A DNA stretch of 64,000 nucleotides from Auanema rhodensis (lineage: Eukaryota > Nematoda > Chromadorea > Rhabditida > Rhabditidae): positions 940,501-1,004,500 of the forward strand of contig OZ059900.1 in assembly GCA_964057225.1 (NCBI GenBank), given 5' to 3'. The position numbers were made by a program, and so were the translations under genes. Every line of letters starts with the position of its first letter. The stretch's first letter is position 1. This document shows, one piece after another, positions 10,690-23,326 of this stretch. The notes under the pieces are model-generated. The model ran no database searches. It saw only the letters and a list, made by a program, of their open reading frames with translations, and had not been told where the DNA came from.

Positions 10690-12672
10690 TGATACTCGTA
10701 AATTTCGATCATATTCGTTAAGATTCGAGAATCAAACACACAATACACGAAATGAGTTTATTTTCACGAGTTTGCACTGATATTTATTCATTTTGATCAA
10801 AAAAGGTCGAAAATAGAAAGAATTTTTGAATTTTCCGAGTTTTGAGTCCAATTTGGCTAAATCGCTCATATATAAGATCAAAAGCATAGTTTTATTGTCT
10901 ATAACAACAAAAGTCATCAATTAAACGCTAGTGATGTTTAAATACTGATTTTCGCTCAAATAGCATTACTACACTAAGTATGGTCGTTTTTATGCCTTTA
11001 ACACCATATACTCACCGATTTTTGGTACAAAATCTGTAATACTCGTAAATTTTGATCATATTCGTTAAGATTCGAGAATCAAACACATAATACACGAAAT
11101 AAGTCTATTTTTACAAGTTTGCACTGATATTTATTCATTTTGATCAAAAAAGGTCGAAAATAGAAAGAATTTTTGAAATTTCCGAGTTTTGAGTCCAATT
11201 TGGCTAAATCGCTCATATATATGATCAGAAGCATAGTTTTATTGTCTATGACAACAAAAATCATCAATTAAACGCTAGTGATGTTTAAATACTGATTTTC
11301 GCTCAAATAGCATTACTACACTAAGTATGGTCGTTTTTATGCCTTTAACACCATATACTCACCGATTTTTGGTACAAAATCTGTAATACTCGTAAATTTT
11401 GATCATATTCGTTAAGATTTGAGAATCAAACATACAATACAAAAAATCAGTCTATTTTTATGAGCTTGCACTGATATATATTCATTTTGATCAAAAAAGG
11501 TCGAAAATAGAAAGAATTTTTGAAATTTCCGAGTTTTGAGTCTAATTTGGCTAAATCGCTCATATATATGATCAAAAGCATAGTTTTACTGTCTATGATA
11601 ACAAAAGTCTTCAAATATACACTAATAATGATTAAATCACTGAATTTCAGTCAAATAGCATTACTACACTAAGTATGGTCGTTTTTATGCCTTTAACACC
11701 ATATACTCACCGATTTTTGGTACAAAATCTGTAATACTTGTAAATTTTGATCATATTTGTTAAGATTCGAGAATCAAACACATAATACACGAAATAAGTC
11801 TATTTTTACAAGTTTGCACTGATATTTATTCATTTTGATCAAAAAAGGTCGAAAATAGAAAGAATTTTTGAAGTTTCCGAGTTTTGAGTCCAATTTGGCT
11901 AAATCGCTCATATATAAGATCAAAAGCATAGTTTTATTGTCTATAACAACAAAAGTCATCAATTAAACGCTAGTGATGTTTAAATACTGAATTTCGCTCA
12001 AATAGCATTACTACACTAAGTATGGTCGTTTTTATGCCTTTAACACCATATACTCACCGATTTTTGGTACAAAATCTGTAATACTCGTAAATTTTGATCA
12101 TATTCGTTAAGATTTGAGAATCAAACATACAATACAAAAAATCAGTCTATTTTTATGAGCTTGCACTGATATATATTCATTTTGATCAAAAAAGGTCGAA
12201 AATAGAAAGAATTTTTGAAATTTCCGAGTTTTGAGTCTAATTTGGCTAAATCGCTCATATATATGATCAAAAGCATAGTTTTACTGTCTATGATAACAAA
12301 AGTCTTCAAATATACACTAATAATGATTAAATCACTGAATTTCAGTCAAATAGCATTACTACACTAAGTATGGTCGTTTTTATGCCTTTAACACCATATA
12401 CTCACCGATTTTTGGTACAAAATCTGTAATACTTGTAAATTTTGATCATATTTGTTAAGATTCGAGAATCAAACACATAATACACGAAATAAGTCTATTT
12501 TTACAAGTTTGCACTGATATTTATTCATTTTGATCAAAAAAGGTCGAAAATAGAAAGAATTTTTGAAATTTCCGAGTTTTGAGTCCAATTTGGCTAAATC
12601 GCTCATATATAAGATCAAAAGCATAGTTTTATTGTCTATAACAACAAAAGTCATCAATTAAACGCTAGTGAT
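10679..12672 (+). repeat. Forward array block 2 between the two inverted segments
   Basis: It begins with a K/A hybrid unit (cacacaatacacgaaatgag on the left, atatataagatc on the right) ending near 10969. It continues with a B/C hybrid (actcgtaaattttg then gattcgag), a B, an A with gaagtttcc, a B, and an A cut near 12672. From 11064 onward this block matches 6349-7957 at an offset of 4715 bp, so it is the start of the second copy of a tandem duplication. Confidence 0.85.
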
Positions 12673-12695
12673 AGTGATTTTTAATCGGTGAGTAT
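12659..12695. other. Inversion junction J3 (second copy of J1)
   Basis: This is the same sequence as J1, displaced by 4715 bp: gctagtgatagtgattttt followed by aatcggtgag. It marks the switch from forward to inverted units. It arose by duplication of J1 and not by an independent inversion. Confidence 0.88.
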
Positions 12696-15393
12696 ATGGT
12701 GTTAAAGGCATAAAAACGACCATACTTAGTGTAGTAATGCTATTTGAGCGAAAATCAGTATTTAAACATCACTAGCGTTTAATTGATGATTTTTGTTGTC
12801 ATAGACAATAAAACTATGCTTCTGATCATATATATGAGCGATTTAGCCAAATTAGACTCAAAACTCGGAAATTTCAAAAATTCTTTCTATTTTCGACCTT
12901 TTTTGATCAAAATGAATAAATATCAGTGCAAACTCATAAAAATAGACTTATTTCGTGTATTATGTGTTTGATTCTCGAATCTTAACAAATATGATCAAAA
13001 TTTACAAGTATTACAGATTTTGTACCAAAAATCGGTGAGTATATGGTGTTAAAGGCATAAAAACGACCATACTTAGTGTAGTAATGCTATTTGAGCGAAA
13101 TTTAGTGATTTAAACATTATTAGTGTTTAATTAATGACTTTTGTTGTCATAGACAATAAAACTATGCTTCTGATCATATATATGAGCGATTTAGCCAAAT
13201 TAGACTCAAAACTCGTAAATTTCAAAAATTCTTTCTATTTTCGACCTTTTTTGATCAAAATGAATATATATCAGTGCAAGCTCATAAAAATAGACTGATT
13301 TTGTGTACTGTATGTTTGATTCTCAAATCTTAACGAATATGATCAAAATTTACAAGTATTACAGATTTTGTACCAAAAATCGGTGAGTATATGGTGTTAA
13401 AGGCATAAAAACGACCATACTTAGTGTAGTAATGCTATTTGAGCGAAATTCAGTATTAAAACATCACTAGCGTTTAATTGAAGACTTTTGTTGTTATAGA
13501 CAATAGAACTATGCTTTTGATCATATATATGAGCGATTTAGCCAAATTGGACTCAAAACTCGGAAACTTCAAAAATTCTTTCTATTTTCGACCTTTTTTG
13601 ATCAAAATGAATAAATATCAGTGCAAACTTGTAAAAATAGACTTATTTCGTGTATTATGTGTTTGATTCTCGAATCTTAACAAATATGATCAAAATTTAC
13701 AAGTATTACAGATTTTGTACCAAAAATCGGTGAGTATATGGTGTTAAAGGCATAAAAACGACCATACTTAGTGTAGTAATGCTATTTGACTGAAATTCAG
13801 TGATTTAATCATTATTAGTGTATATTTGAAGACTTTTGTTATCATAGACAGTAAAACTATGCTTTTGATCATATATATGAGCGATTTAGCCAAATTAGAC
13901 TCAAAACTCGGAAATTTCAAAAATTCTTTCTATTTTCGACCTTTTTTGATCAAAATGAATATATATCAGTGCAAGCTCATAAAAATAGACTGATTTTTTG
14001 TATTGTATGTTTGATTCTCAAATCTTAACGAATATGATCAAAATTTACGAGTATTACAGATTTTGTACCAAAAATCGGTGAGTATATGGTGTTAAAGGCA
14101 TAAAAACGACCATACTTAGTGTAGTAATGCTATTTGAGCGAAAATCAGTATTTAAACATCACTAGCGTTTAATTGATGATTTTTGTTGTCATAGACAATA
14201 AAACTATGCTTCTGATCATATATATGAGCGATTTAGCCAAATTGGACTCAAAACTCGGAAATTTCAAAAATTCTTTCTATTTTCGACCTTTTTTGATCAA
14301 AATGAATAAATATCAGTGCAAACTTGTAAAAATAGACTTATTTCGTGTATTATGTGTTTGATTCTCGAATCTTAACAAATATGATCGAAATTTACAAGTA
14401 TTACAGATTTTGTACCAAAAATCGGTGAGTATATGGTGTTAAAGGCATAAAAACGACCATACTTAGTGTAGTAATGCTATTTGAGCGAAATTCAGTATTT
14501 AAACATCACTAGCGTTTAATTGATGACTTTTGTTGTTATAGACAATAAAACTATGCTTTTGATCTTATATATGAGCGATTTAGCCAAATTGGACTCAAAA
14601 CTCGGAAATTTCAAAAATTCTTTCTATTTTCGACCTTTTTTGATCAAAATGAATAAATATCAGTGCAAACTTGTAAAAATAGACTTATTTCGTGTATTAT
14701 GTGTTTGATTCTCGAATCTTAACAAATATGATCAAAATTTACAAGTATTACAGATTTTGTACCAAAAATCGGTGAGTATATGGTGTTAAAGGCATAAAAA
14801 CGACCATACTTAGTGTAGTAATGCTATTTGACTGAAATTCAGTGATTTAATCATTATTAGTGTATATTTGAAGACTTTTGTTATCATAGACAGTAAAACT
14901 ATGCTTTTGATCATATATATGAGCGATTTAGCCCAATTGGACTCAAAACTCGGAAAATTCAAAAATTCTTTCTATTTTCGACCTTTTTTGATCAAAATGA
15001 ATAAATATCAGTGCAAACTCGTGAAAATAAACTCATTTCGTGTATTGTGTGTTTGATTCTCGAATCTTAACGAATATGATCGAAATTTACGAGTATCACA
15101 GATTTTGTATTTGTACCGATTTACTAGCGTTTAATTGATGATTTTTGTTGTCATAGACAATAAAACTATGCTTCTGATCATATATATGAGCGATTTAGCC
15201 AAATTAGACTCAAAACTAGGAAATTTCAAAAATTCTTTCTATTTTCGACCTTTTTTGATCAAAATGAATAAATATCAGTGCAAACTCATGAAAATAGACT
15301 TATTTCGTGTATTATGTGTTTGATTCTCGAATCTTAACGAATATGATCAAAATTTACAAGTATTACAGATTTTGTACCAAAAATCGGTACAAA
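12673..15393 (-). repeat. Inverted segment 2 (copy of segment 1)
   Basis: It has the same unit order as segment 1: C-like, B2, E, B, C, A, truncated B-to-K, truncated C-like with aaactagg. I found no difference from 7958-10678 in the lines compared. Unit boundaries are those of segment 1 plus 4715. Confidence 0.88.
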
Positions 15394-15404
15394 TACAAAA
15401 TCTG
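15081..15404. other. Junctions J4a and J4b (second copies of J2a and J2b)
   Basis: J4a is the truncated join tttgtaccgattt followed by actagcg at about 15122/15123. J4b is the hairpin join with arms cagattttgta (15366-15376) and tacaaaatctg (15394-15404). Both are at +4715 from their counterparts. The array returns to forward orientation after J4b. Confidence 0.87.
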
Positions 15405-17073
15405 TGATACTCGTAAATTTCGATCATATTCGTTAAGATTCGAGAATCAAACACACAATACACGAAATGAGTTTATTTTCACGAGTTTGCACTGATATTT
15501 ATTCATTTTGATCAAAAAAGGTCGAAAATAGAAAGAATTTTTGAATTTTCCGAGTTTTGAGTCCAATTTGGCTAAATCGCTCATATATAAGATCAAAAGC
15601 ATAGTTTTATTGTCTATAACAACAAAAGTCATCAATTAAACGCTAGTGATGTTTAAATACTGAATTTCGCTCAAATAGCATTACTACACTAAGTATGGTC
15701 GTTTTTATGCCTTTAACACCATATACTCACCGATTTTTTGTACAAAATCTGTAATACTCGTAAATTTTGATCATATTCGTTAAGATTTGAGAATCAAACA
15801 TACAATACAAAAAATCAGTCTATTTTTATGAGCTTGCACTGATATATATTCATTTTGATCAAAAAAGGTCGAAAATAGAAAGAATTTTTGAAATTTCCGA
15901 GTTTTGAGTCTAATTTGGCTAAATCGCTCATATATATGATCAAAAGCATAGTTTTACTGTCTATGATAACAAAAGTCTTCAAATATACACTAATAATGAT
16001 TAAATCACTGAATTTCAGTCAAATAGCATTACTACACTAAGTATGGTCGTTTTTATGCCTTTAACACCATATACTCACCGATTTTTGGTACAAAATCTGT
16101 AATACTTGTAAATTTTGATCATATTTGTTAAGATTCGAGAATCAAACACATAATACACGAAATAAGTCTATTTTTACAAGTTTGCACTGATATTTATTCA
16201 TTTTGATCAAAAAAGGTCGAAAATAGAAAGAATTTTTGAAATTTCCGAGTTTTGAGTCCAATTTGGCTAAATCGCTCGTATATAAGATCAAAAGCATAGT
16301 TTTATTGTCTATAACAACAAAAGTCATCAATTAAACGCTAGTGATGTTTAAATACTGAATTTCGCTCAAATAGCATTACTACACTAAGTATGGTCGTTTT
16401 TATGCCTTTAACACCATATACTCACCGATTTTTGGTACAAAATCTGTAATACTTGTAAATTTCGATCATATTTGTTAAGATTCGAGAATCAAACACATAA
16501 TACACAAAATAAGTCTATTTTTACAAGTTTGCACTGATATTTATTCATTTTGATCAAAAAAGGTCGAAAATAGAAAGAATTTTTGAAATTTCCGAGTTTT
16601 GAGTCCAATTTGGCTAAATCGCTCATATATATGATCAGAAGCATAGTTTTATTGTCTATGACAACAAAAATCATCAATTAAACGCTAGTGATGTTTAAAT
16701 ACTGATTTTCGCTCAAATAGCATTACTACACTAAGTATGGTCGTTTTTATGCCTTTAACACCATATACTCACCGATTTTTGGTACAAAATCTGTAATACT
16801 CGTAAATTTTGATCATATTCGTTAAGATTTGAGAATCAAACATACAATACAAAAAATCAGTCTATTTTTATGAGCTTGCACTGATATATATTCATTTTGA
16901 TCAAAAAAGGTCGAAAATAGAAAGAATTTTTGAAATTTCCGAGTTTTGAGTCTAATTTGGCTAAATCGCTCATATATATGATCAAAAGCATAGTTTTACT
17001 GTCTATGATAACAAAAGTCTTCAAATATACACTAATAATGATTAAATCACTGAATTTCAGTCAAATAGCATTA

Positions 17074-20000
17074 CTACACTAAGTATGGTCGTTTTTATGC
17101 CTTTAACACCATATACTCACCGATTTTTGGTACAAAATCTGTAATACTTGTAAATTTTGATCATATTTGTTAAGATTCGAGAATCAAACACATAATACAC
17201 GAAATAAGTCTATTTTTACAAGTTTGCACTGATATTTATTCATTTTGATCAAAAAAGGTCGAAAATAGAAAGAATTTTTGAAGTTTCCGAGTTTTGAGTC
17301 CAATTTGGCTAAATCGCTCATATATAAGATCAAAAGCATAGTTTTATTGTCTATAACAACAAAAGTCATCAATTAAACGCTAGTGATGTTTAAATACTGA
17401 ATTTCGCTCAAATAGCATTACTACACTAAGTATGGTCGTTTTTATGCCTTTAACACCATATACTCACCGATTTTTGGTACAAAATCTGTAATACTCGTAA
17501 ATTTTGATCATATTCGTTAAGATTTGAGAATCAAACATACAATACAAAAAATCAGTCTATTTTTATGAGCTTGCACTGATATATATTCATTTTGATCAAA
17601 AAAGGTCGAAAATAGAAAGAATTTTTGAAATTTCCGAGTTTTGAGTCTAATTTGGCTAAATCGCTCATATATATGATCAAAAGCATAGTTTTACTGTCTA
17701 TGATAACAAAAGTCTTCAAATATACACTAATAATGATTAAATCACTGAATTTCAGTCAAATAGCATTACTACACTAAGTATGGTCGTTTTTATGCCTTTA
17801 ACACCATATACTCACCGATTTTTGGTACAAAATCTGTAATACTTGTAAATTTTGATCATATTTGTTAAGATTCGAGAATCAAACACATAATACACGAAAT
17901 AAGTCTATTTTTACAAGTTTGCACTGATATTTATTCATTTTGATCAAAAAAGGTCGAAAATAGAAAGAATTTTTGAAATTTCCGAGTTTTGAGTCCAATT
18001 TGGCTAAATCGCTCATATATAAGATCAAAAGCATAGTTTTATTGTCTATAACAACAAAAGTCATCAATTAAACGCTAGTGATGTTTAAATACTGAATTTC
18101 GCTCAAATAGCATTACTACACTAAGTATGGTCGTTTTTATGCCTTTAACACCATATACTCACCGATTTTTGGTACAAAATCTGTAATACTTGTAAATTTC
18201 GATCATATTTGTTAAGATTCGAGAATCAAACACATAATACACGAAATAAGTCTATTTTTACAAGTTTGCACTGATATTTATTCATTTTGATCAAAAAGGT
18301 CGAAAATAGAAAGAATTTTTGAAATTTCCGAGTTTTGAGTCCAATTTGGCTAAATCGCTCATATATATGATCAGAAGCATAGTTTTATTGTCTATGACAA
18401 CAAAAATCATCAATTAAACGCTAGTGATGTTTAAATACTGATTTTCGCTCAAATAGCATTACTACACTAAGTATGGTCGTTTTTATGCCTTTAACACCAT
18501 ATACTCACCGATTTTTGGTACAAAATCTGTAATACTCGTAAATTTTGATCATATTCGTTAAGATTTGAGAATCAAACATACAATACAAAAAATCAGTCTA
18601 TTTTTATGAGCTTGCACTGATATATATTCATTTTGATCAAAAAAGGTCGAAAATAGAAAGAATTTTTGAAATTTCCGAGTTTTGAGTCTAATTTGGCTAA
18701 ATCGCTCATATATATGATCAAAAGCATAGTTTTACTGTCTATGATAACAAAAGTCTTCAAATATACACTAATAATGATTAAATCACTGAATTTCAGTCAA
18801 ATAGCATTACTACACTAAGTATGGTCGTTTTTATGCCTTTAACACCATATACTCACCGATTTTTGGTACAAAATCTGTAATACTTGTAAATTTTGATCAT
18901 ATTTGTTAAGATTCGAGAATCAAACACATAATACACGAAATAAGTCTATTTTTACAAGTTTGCACTGATATTTATTCATTTTGATCAAAAAAGGTCGAAA
19001 ATAGAAAGAATTTTTGAAGTTTCCGAGTTTTGAGTCCAATTTGGCTAAATCGCTCATATATAAGATCAAAAGCATAGTTTTATTGTCTATAACAACAAAA
19101 GTCATCAATTAAACGCTAGTGATGTTTAAATACTGAATTTCGCTCAAATAGCATTACTACACTAAGTATGGTCGTTTTTATGCCTTTAACACCATATACT
19201 CACCGATTTTTGGTACAAAATCTGTAATACTCGTAAATTTTGATCATATTCGTTAAGATTTGAGAATCAAACATACAATACAAAAAATCAGTCTATTTTT
19301 ATGAGCTTGCACTGATATATATTCATTTTGATCAAAAAAGGTCGAAAATAGAAAGAATTTTTGAAATTTCCGAGTTTTGAGTCTAATTTGGCTAAATCGC
19401 TCATATATATGATCAAAAGCATAGTTTTACTGTCTATGATAACAAAAGTCTTCAAATATACACTAATAATGATTAAATCACTGAATTTCAGTCAAATAGC
19501 ATTACTACACTAAGTATGGTCGTTTTTATGCCTTTAACACCATATACTCACCGATTTTTGGTACAAAATCTGTAATACTTGTAAATTTTGATCATATTTG
19601 TTAAGATTCGAGAATCAAACACATAATACACGAAATAAGTCTATTTTTACAAGTTTGCACTGATATTTATTCATTTTGATCAAAAAAGGTCGAAAATAGA
19701 AAGAATTTTTGAAATTTCCGAGTTTTGAGTCCAATTTGGCTAAATCGCTCATATATAAGATCAAAAGCATAGTTTTATTGTCTATAACAACAAAAGTCAT
19801 CAATTAAACGCTAGTGATGTTTAAATACTGAATTTCGCTCAAATAGCATTACTACACTAAGTATGGTCGTTTTTATGCCTTTAACACCATATACTCACCG
19901 ATTTTTGGTACAAAATCTGTAATACTTGTAAATTTCGATCATATTTGTTAAGATTCGAGAATCAAACACATAATACACGAAATAAGTCTATTTTTACAAG

Positions 20001-20894
20001 TTTGCACTGATATTTATTCATTTTGATCAAAAAAGGTCGAAAATAGAAAGAATTTTTGAAATTTCCGAGTTTTGAGTCCAATTTGGCTAAATCGCTCATA
20101 TATATGATCAGAAGCATAGTTTTATTGTCTATGACAACAAAAATCATCAATTAAACGCTAGTGATGTTTAAATACTGATTTTCGCTCAAATAGCATTACT
20201 ACACTAAGTATGGTCGTTTTTATGCCTTTAACACCATATACTCACCGATTTTTGGTACAAAATCTGTAATACTCGTAAATTTTGATCATATTCGTTAAGA
20301 TTTGAGAATCAAACATACAATACAAAAAATCAGTCTATTTTTATGAGCTTGCACTGATATATATTCATTTTGATCAAAAAAGGTCGAAAATAGAAAGAAT
20401 TTTTGAAATTTCCGAGTTTTGAGTCTAATTTGGCTAAATCGCTCATATATATGATCAAAAGCATAGTTTTACTGTCTATGATAACAAAAGTCTTCAAATA
20501 TACACTAATAATGATTAAATCACTGAATTTCAGTCAAATAGCATTACTACACTAAGTATGGTCGTTTTTATGCCTTTAACACCATATACTCACCGATTTT
20601 TGGTACAAAATCTGTAATACTTGTAAATTTTGATCATATTTGTTAAGATTCGAGAATCAAACACATAATACACAAAATAAGTCTATTTTTACAAGTTTGC
20701 ACTGATATTTATTCATTTTGATCAAAAAAGGTCGAAAATAGAAAGAATTTTTGAAGTTTCCGAGTTTTGAGTCCAATTTGGCTAAATCGCTCATATATAT
20801 GATCAAAAGCATAGTTTTACTGTCTATGATAACAAAAGTCTTCAAATATACACTAATAATGATTAAATCACTGAATTTCAGTCAAATAGCATTA
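17074..20894 (+). repeat. Higher-order block copied 9.38 kb downstream
   Basis: The order A B A C B A B A C B followed by a unit with cacaaaat occurs at 17074-20894 and again at 26454-30274. The offset is 9380 bp before the 1-bp deletion at 18.3 kb and 9381 bp after it. This is 27 units. The last unit of the first copy is an A/B recombinant, while in the second it is a plain A, so the two copies have since diverged at that point. Confidence 0.75.
18116..18461 (+). repeat. C unit with a 1-bp deletion (346 bp)
   Basis: This C copy has five A's after ttttgatc (18293-18297) where the other units have six, so it is 346 bp. The deletion breaks the reading frame that is open in the neighbouring units. 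The related C unit at 27496, which sits in a matching context 9380 bp downstream, has the full six A's, so the loss came after that larger block was copied. Confidence 0.88.
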
Positions 20895-23326
20895 CTACAC
20901 TAAGTATGGTCGTTTTTATGCCTTTAACACCATATACTCACCGATTTTTGGTACAAAATCTGTAATACTTGTAAATTTTGATCATATTTGTTAAGATTCG
21001 AGAATCAAACACATAATACACGAAATAAGTCTATTTTTACAAGTTTGCACTGATATTTATTCATTTTGATCAAAAAAGGTCGAAAATAGAAAGAATTTTT
21101 GAAATTTCCGAGTTTTGAGTCCAATTTGGCTAAATCGCTCATATATAAGATCAAAAGCATAGTTTTATTGTCTATAACAACAAAAGTCATCAATTAAACG
21201 CTAGTGATGTTTAAATACTGAATTTCGCTCAAATAGCATTACTACACTAAGTATGGTCGTTTTTATGCCTTTAACACCATATACTCACCGATTTTTGGTA
21301 CAAAATCTGTAATACTTGTAAATTTCGATCATATTTGTTAAGATTCGAGAATCAAACACATAATACACGAAATAAGTCTATTTTTACAAGTTTGCACTGA
21401 TATTTATTCATTTTGATCAAAAAAGGTCGAAAATAGAAAGAATTTTTGAAATTTCCGAGTTTTGAGTCCAATTTGGCTAAATCGCTCATATATATGATCA
21501 GAAGCATAGTTTTATTGTCTATGACAACAAAAATCATCAATTAAACGCTAGTGATGTTTAAATACTGATTTTCGCTCAAATAGCATTACTACACTAAGTA
21601 TGGTCGTTTTTATGCCTTTAACACCATATACTCACCGATTTTTGGTACAAAATCTGTAATACTCGTAAATTTTGATCATATTCGTTAAGATTTGAGAATC
21701 AAACATACAATACAAAAAATCAGTCTATTTTTATGAGCTTGCACTGATATATATTCATTTTGATCAAAAAAGGTCGAAAATAGAAAGAATTTTTGAAATT
21801 TCCGAGTTTTGAGTCTAATTTGGCTAAATCGCTCATATATATGATCAAAAGCATAGTTTTACTGTCTATGATAACAAAAGTCTTCAAATATACACTAATA
21901 ATGATTAAATCACTGAATTTCAGTCAAATAGCATTACTACACTAAGTATGGTCGTTTTTATGCCTTTAACACCATATACTCACCGATTTTTGGTACAAAA
22001 TCTGTAATACTTGTAAATTTTGATCATATTTGTTAAGATTCGAGAATCAAACACATAATACACGAAATAAGTCTATTTTTACAAGTTTGCACTGATATTT
22101 ATTCATTTTGATCAAAAAAGGTCGAAAATAGAAAGAATTTTTGAAGTTTCCGAGTTTTGAGTCCAATTTGGCTAAATCGCTCATATATAAGATCAAAAGC
22201 ATAGTTTTATTGTCTATAACAACAAAAGTCATCAATTAAACGCTAGTGATGTTTAAATACTGAATTTCGCTCAAATAGCATTACTACACTAAGTATGGTC
22301 GTTTTTATGCCTTTAACACCATATACTCACCGATTTTTGGTACAAAATCTGTAATACTCGTAAATTTTGATCATATTCGTTAAGATTTGAGAATCAAACA
22401 TACAATACAAAAAATCAGTCTATTTTTATGAGCTTGCACTGATATATATTCATTTTGATCAAAAAAGGTCGAAAATAGAAAGAATTTTTGAAATTTCCGA
22501 GTTTTGAGTCTAATTTGGCTAAATCGCTCATATATATGATCAAAAGCATAGTTTTACTGTCTATGATAACAAAAGTCTTCAAATATACACTAATAATGAT
22601 TAAATCACTGAATTTCAGTCAAATAGCATTACTACACTAAGTATGGTCGTTTTTATGCCTTTAACACCATATACTCACCGATTTTTGGTACAAAATCTGT
22701 AATACTTGTAAATTTTGATCATATTTGTTAAGATTCGAGAATCAAACACATAATACACGAAATAAGTCTATTTTTACAAGTTTGCACTGATATTTATTCA
22801 TTTTGATCAAAAAAGGTCGAAAATAGAAAGAATTTTTGAAGTTTCCGAGTTTTGAGTCCAATTTGGCTAAATCGCTCATATATAAGATCAAAAGCATAGT
22901 TTTATTGTCTATAACAACAAAAGTCATCAATTAAACGCTAGTGATGTTTAAATACTGAATTTCGCTCAAATAGCATTACTACACTAAGTATGGTCGTTTT
23001 TATGCCTTTAACACCATATACTCACCGATTTTTGGTACAAAATCTGTAATACTCGTAAATTTTGATCATATTCGTTAAGATTTGAGAATCAAACATACAA
23101 TACAAAAAATCAGTCTATTTTTATGAGCTTGCACTGATATATATTCATTTTGATCAAAAAAGGTCGAAAATAGAAAGAATTTTTGAAATTTCCGAGTTTT
23201 GAGTCTAATTTGGCTAAATCGCTCATATATATGATCAAAAGCATAGTTTTACTGTCTATGATAACAAAAGTCTTCAAATATACACTAATAATGATTAAAT
23301 CACTGAATTTCAGTCAAATAGCATTA

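Larger units (their letters stand above)
6349..15663. repeat. Tandem duplication: 4600 bp repeated at 4715-bp offset
   Basis: Bases 6349-10948 recur as 11064-15663. I compared these by eye and found no difference; the translated units, both junctions and all rare tags agree. The first differences outside are attt against attc at 6348/11063, and tgatt against tgaat at 10949/15664. Each copy holds the end of a forward block, the J1-type join, the whole inverted segment, the J2a and J2b joins and a K/A hybrid. The near-identity suggests this is the most recent large event in the window, or an assembly duplication. Confidence 0.85.

Noticed and set aside
10592-10780. Different 62-residue frame over the inversion junction (also 15307-15495 and, on the other strand, 41960-42148)
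   Set aside because: It is created by joining the two strands of the satellite at the J2b, J4b and J6 joins; all three copies are the same accident of one join.
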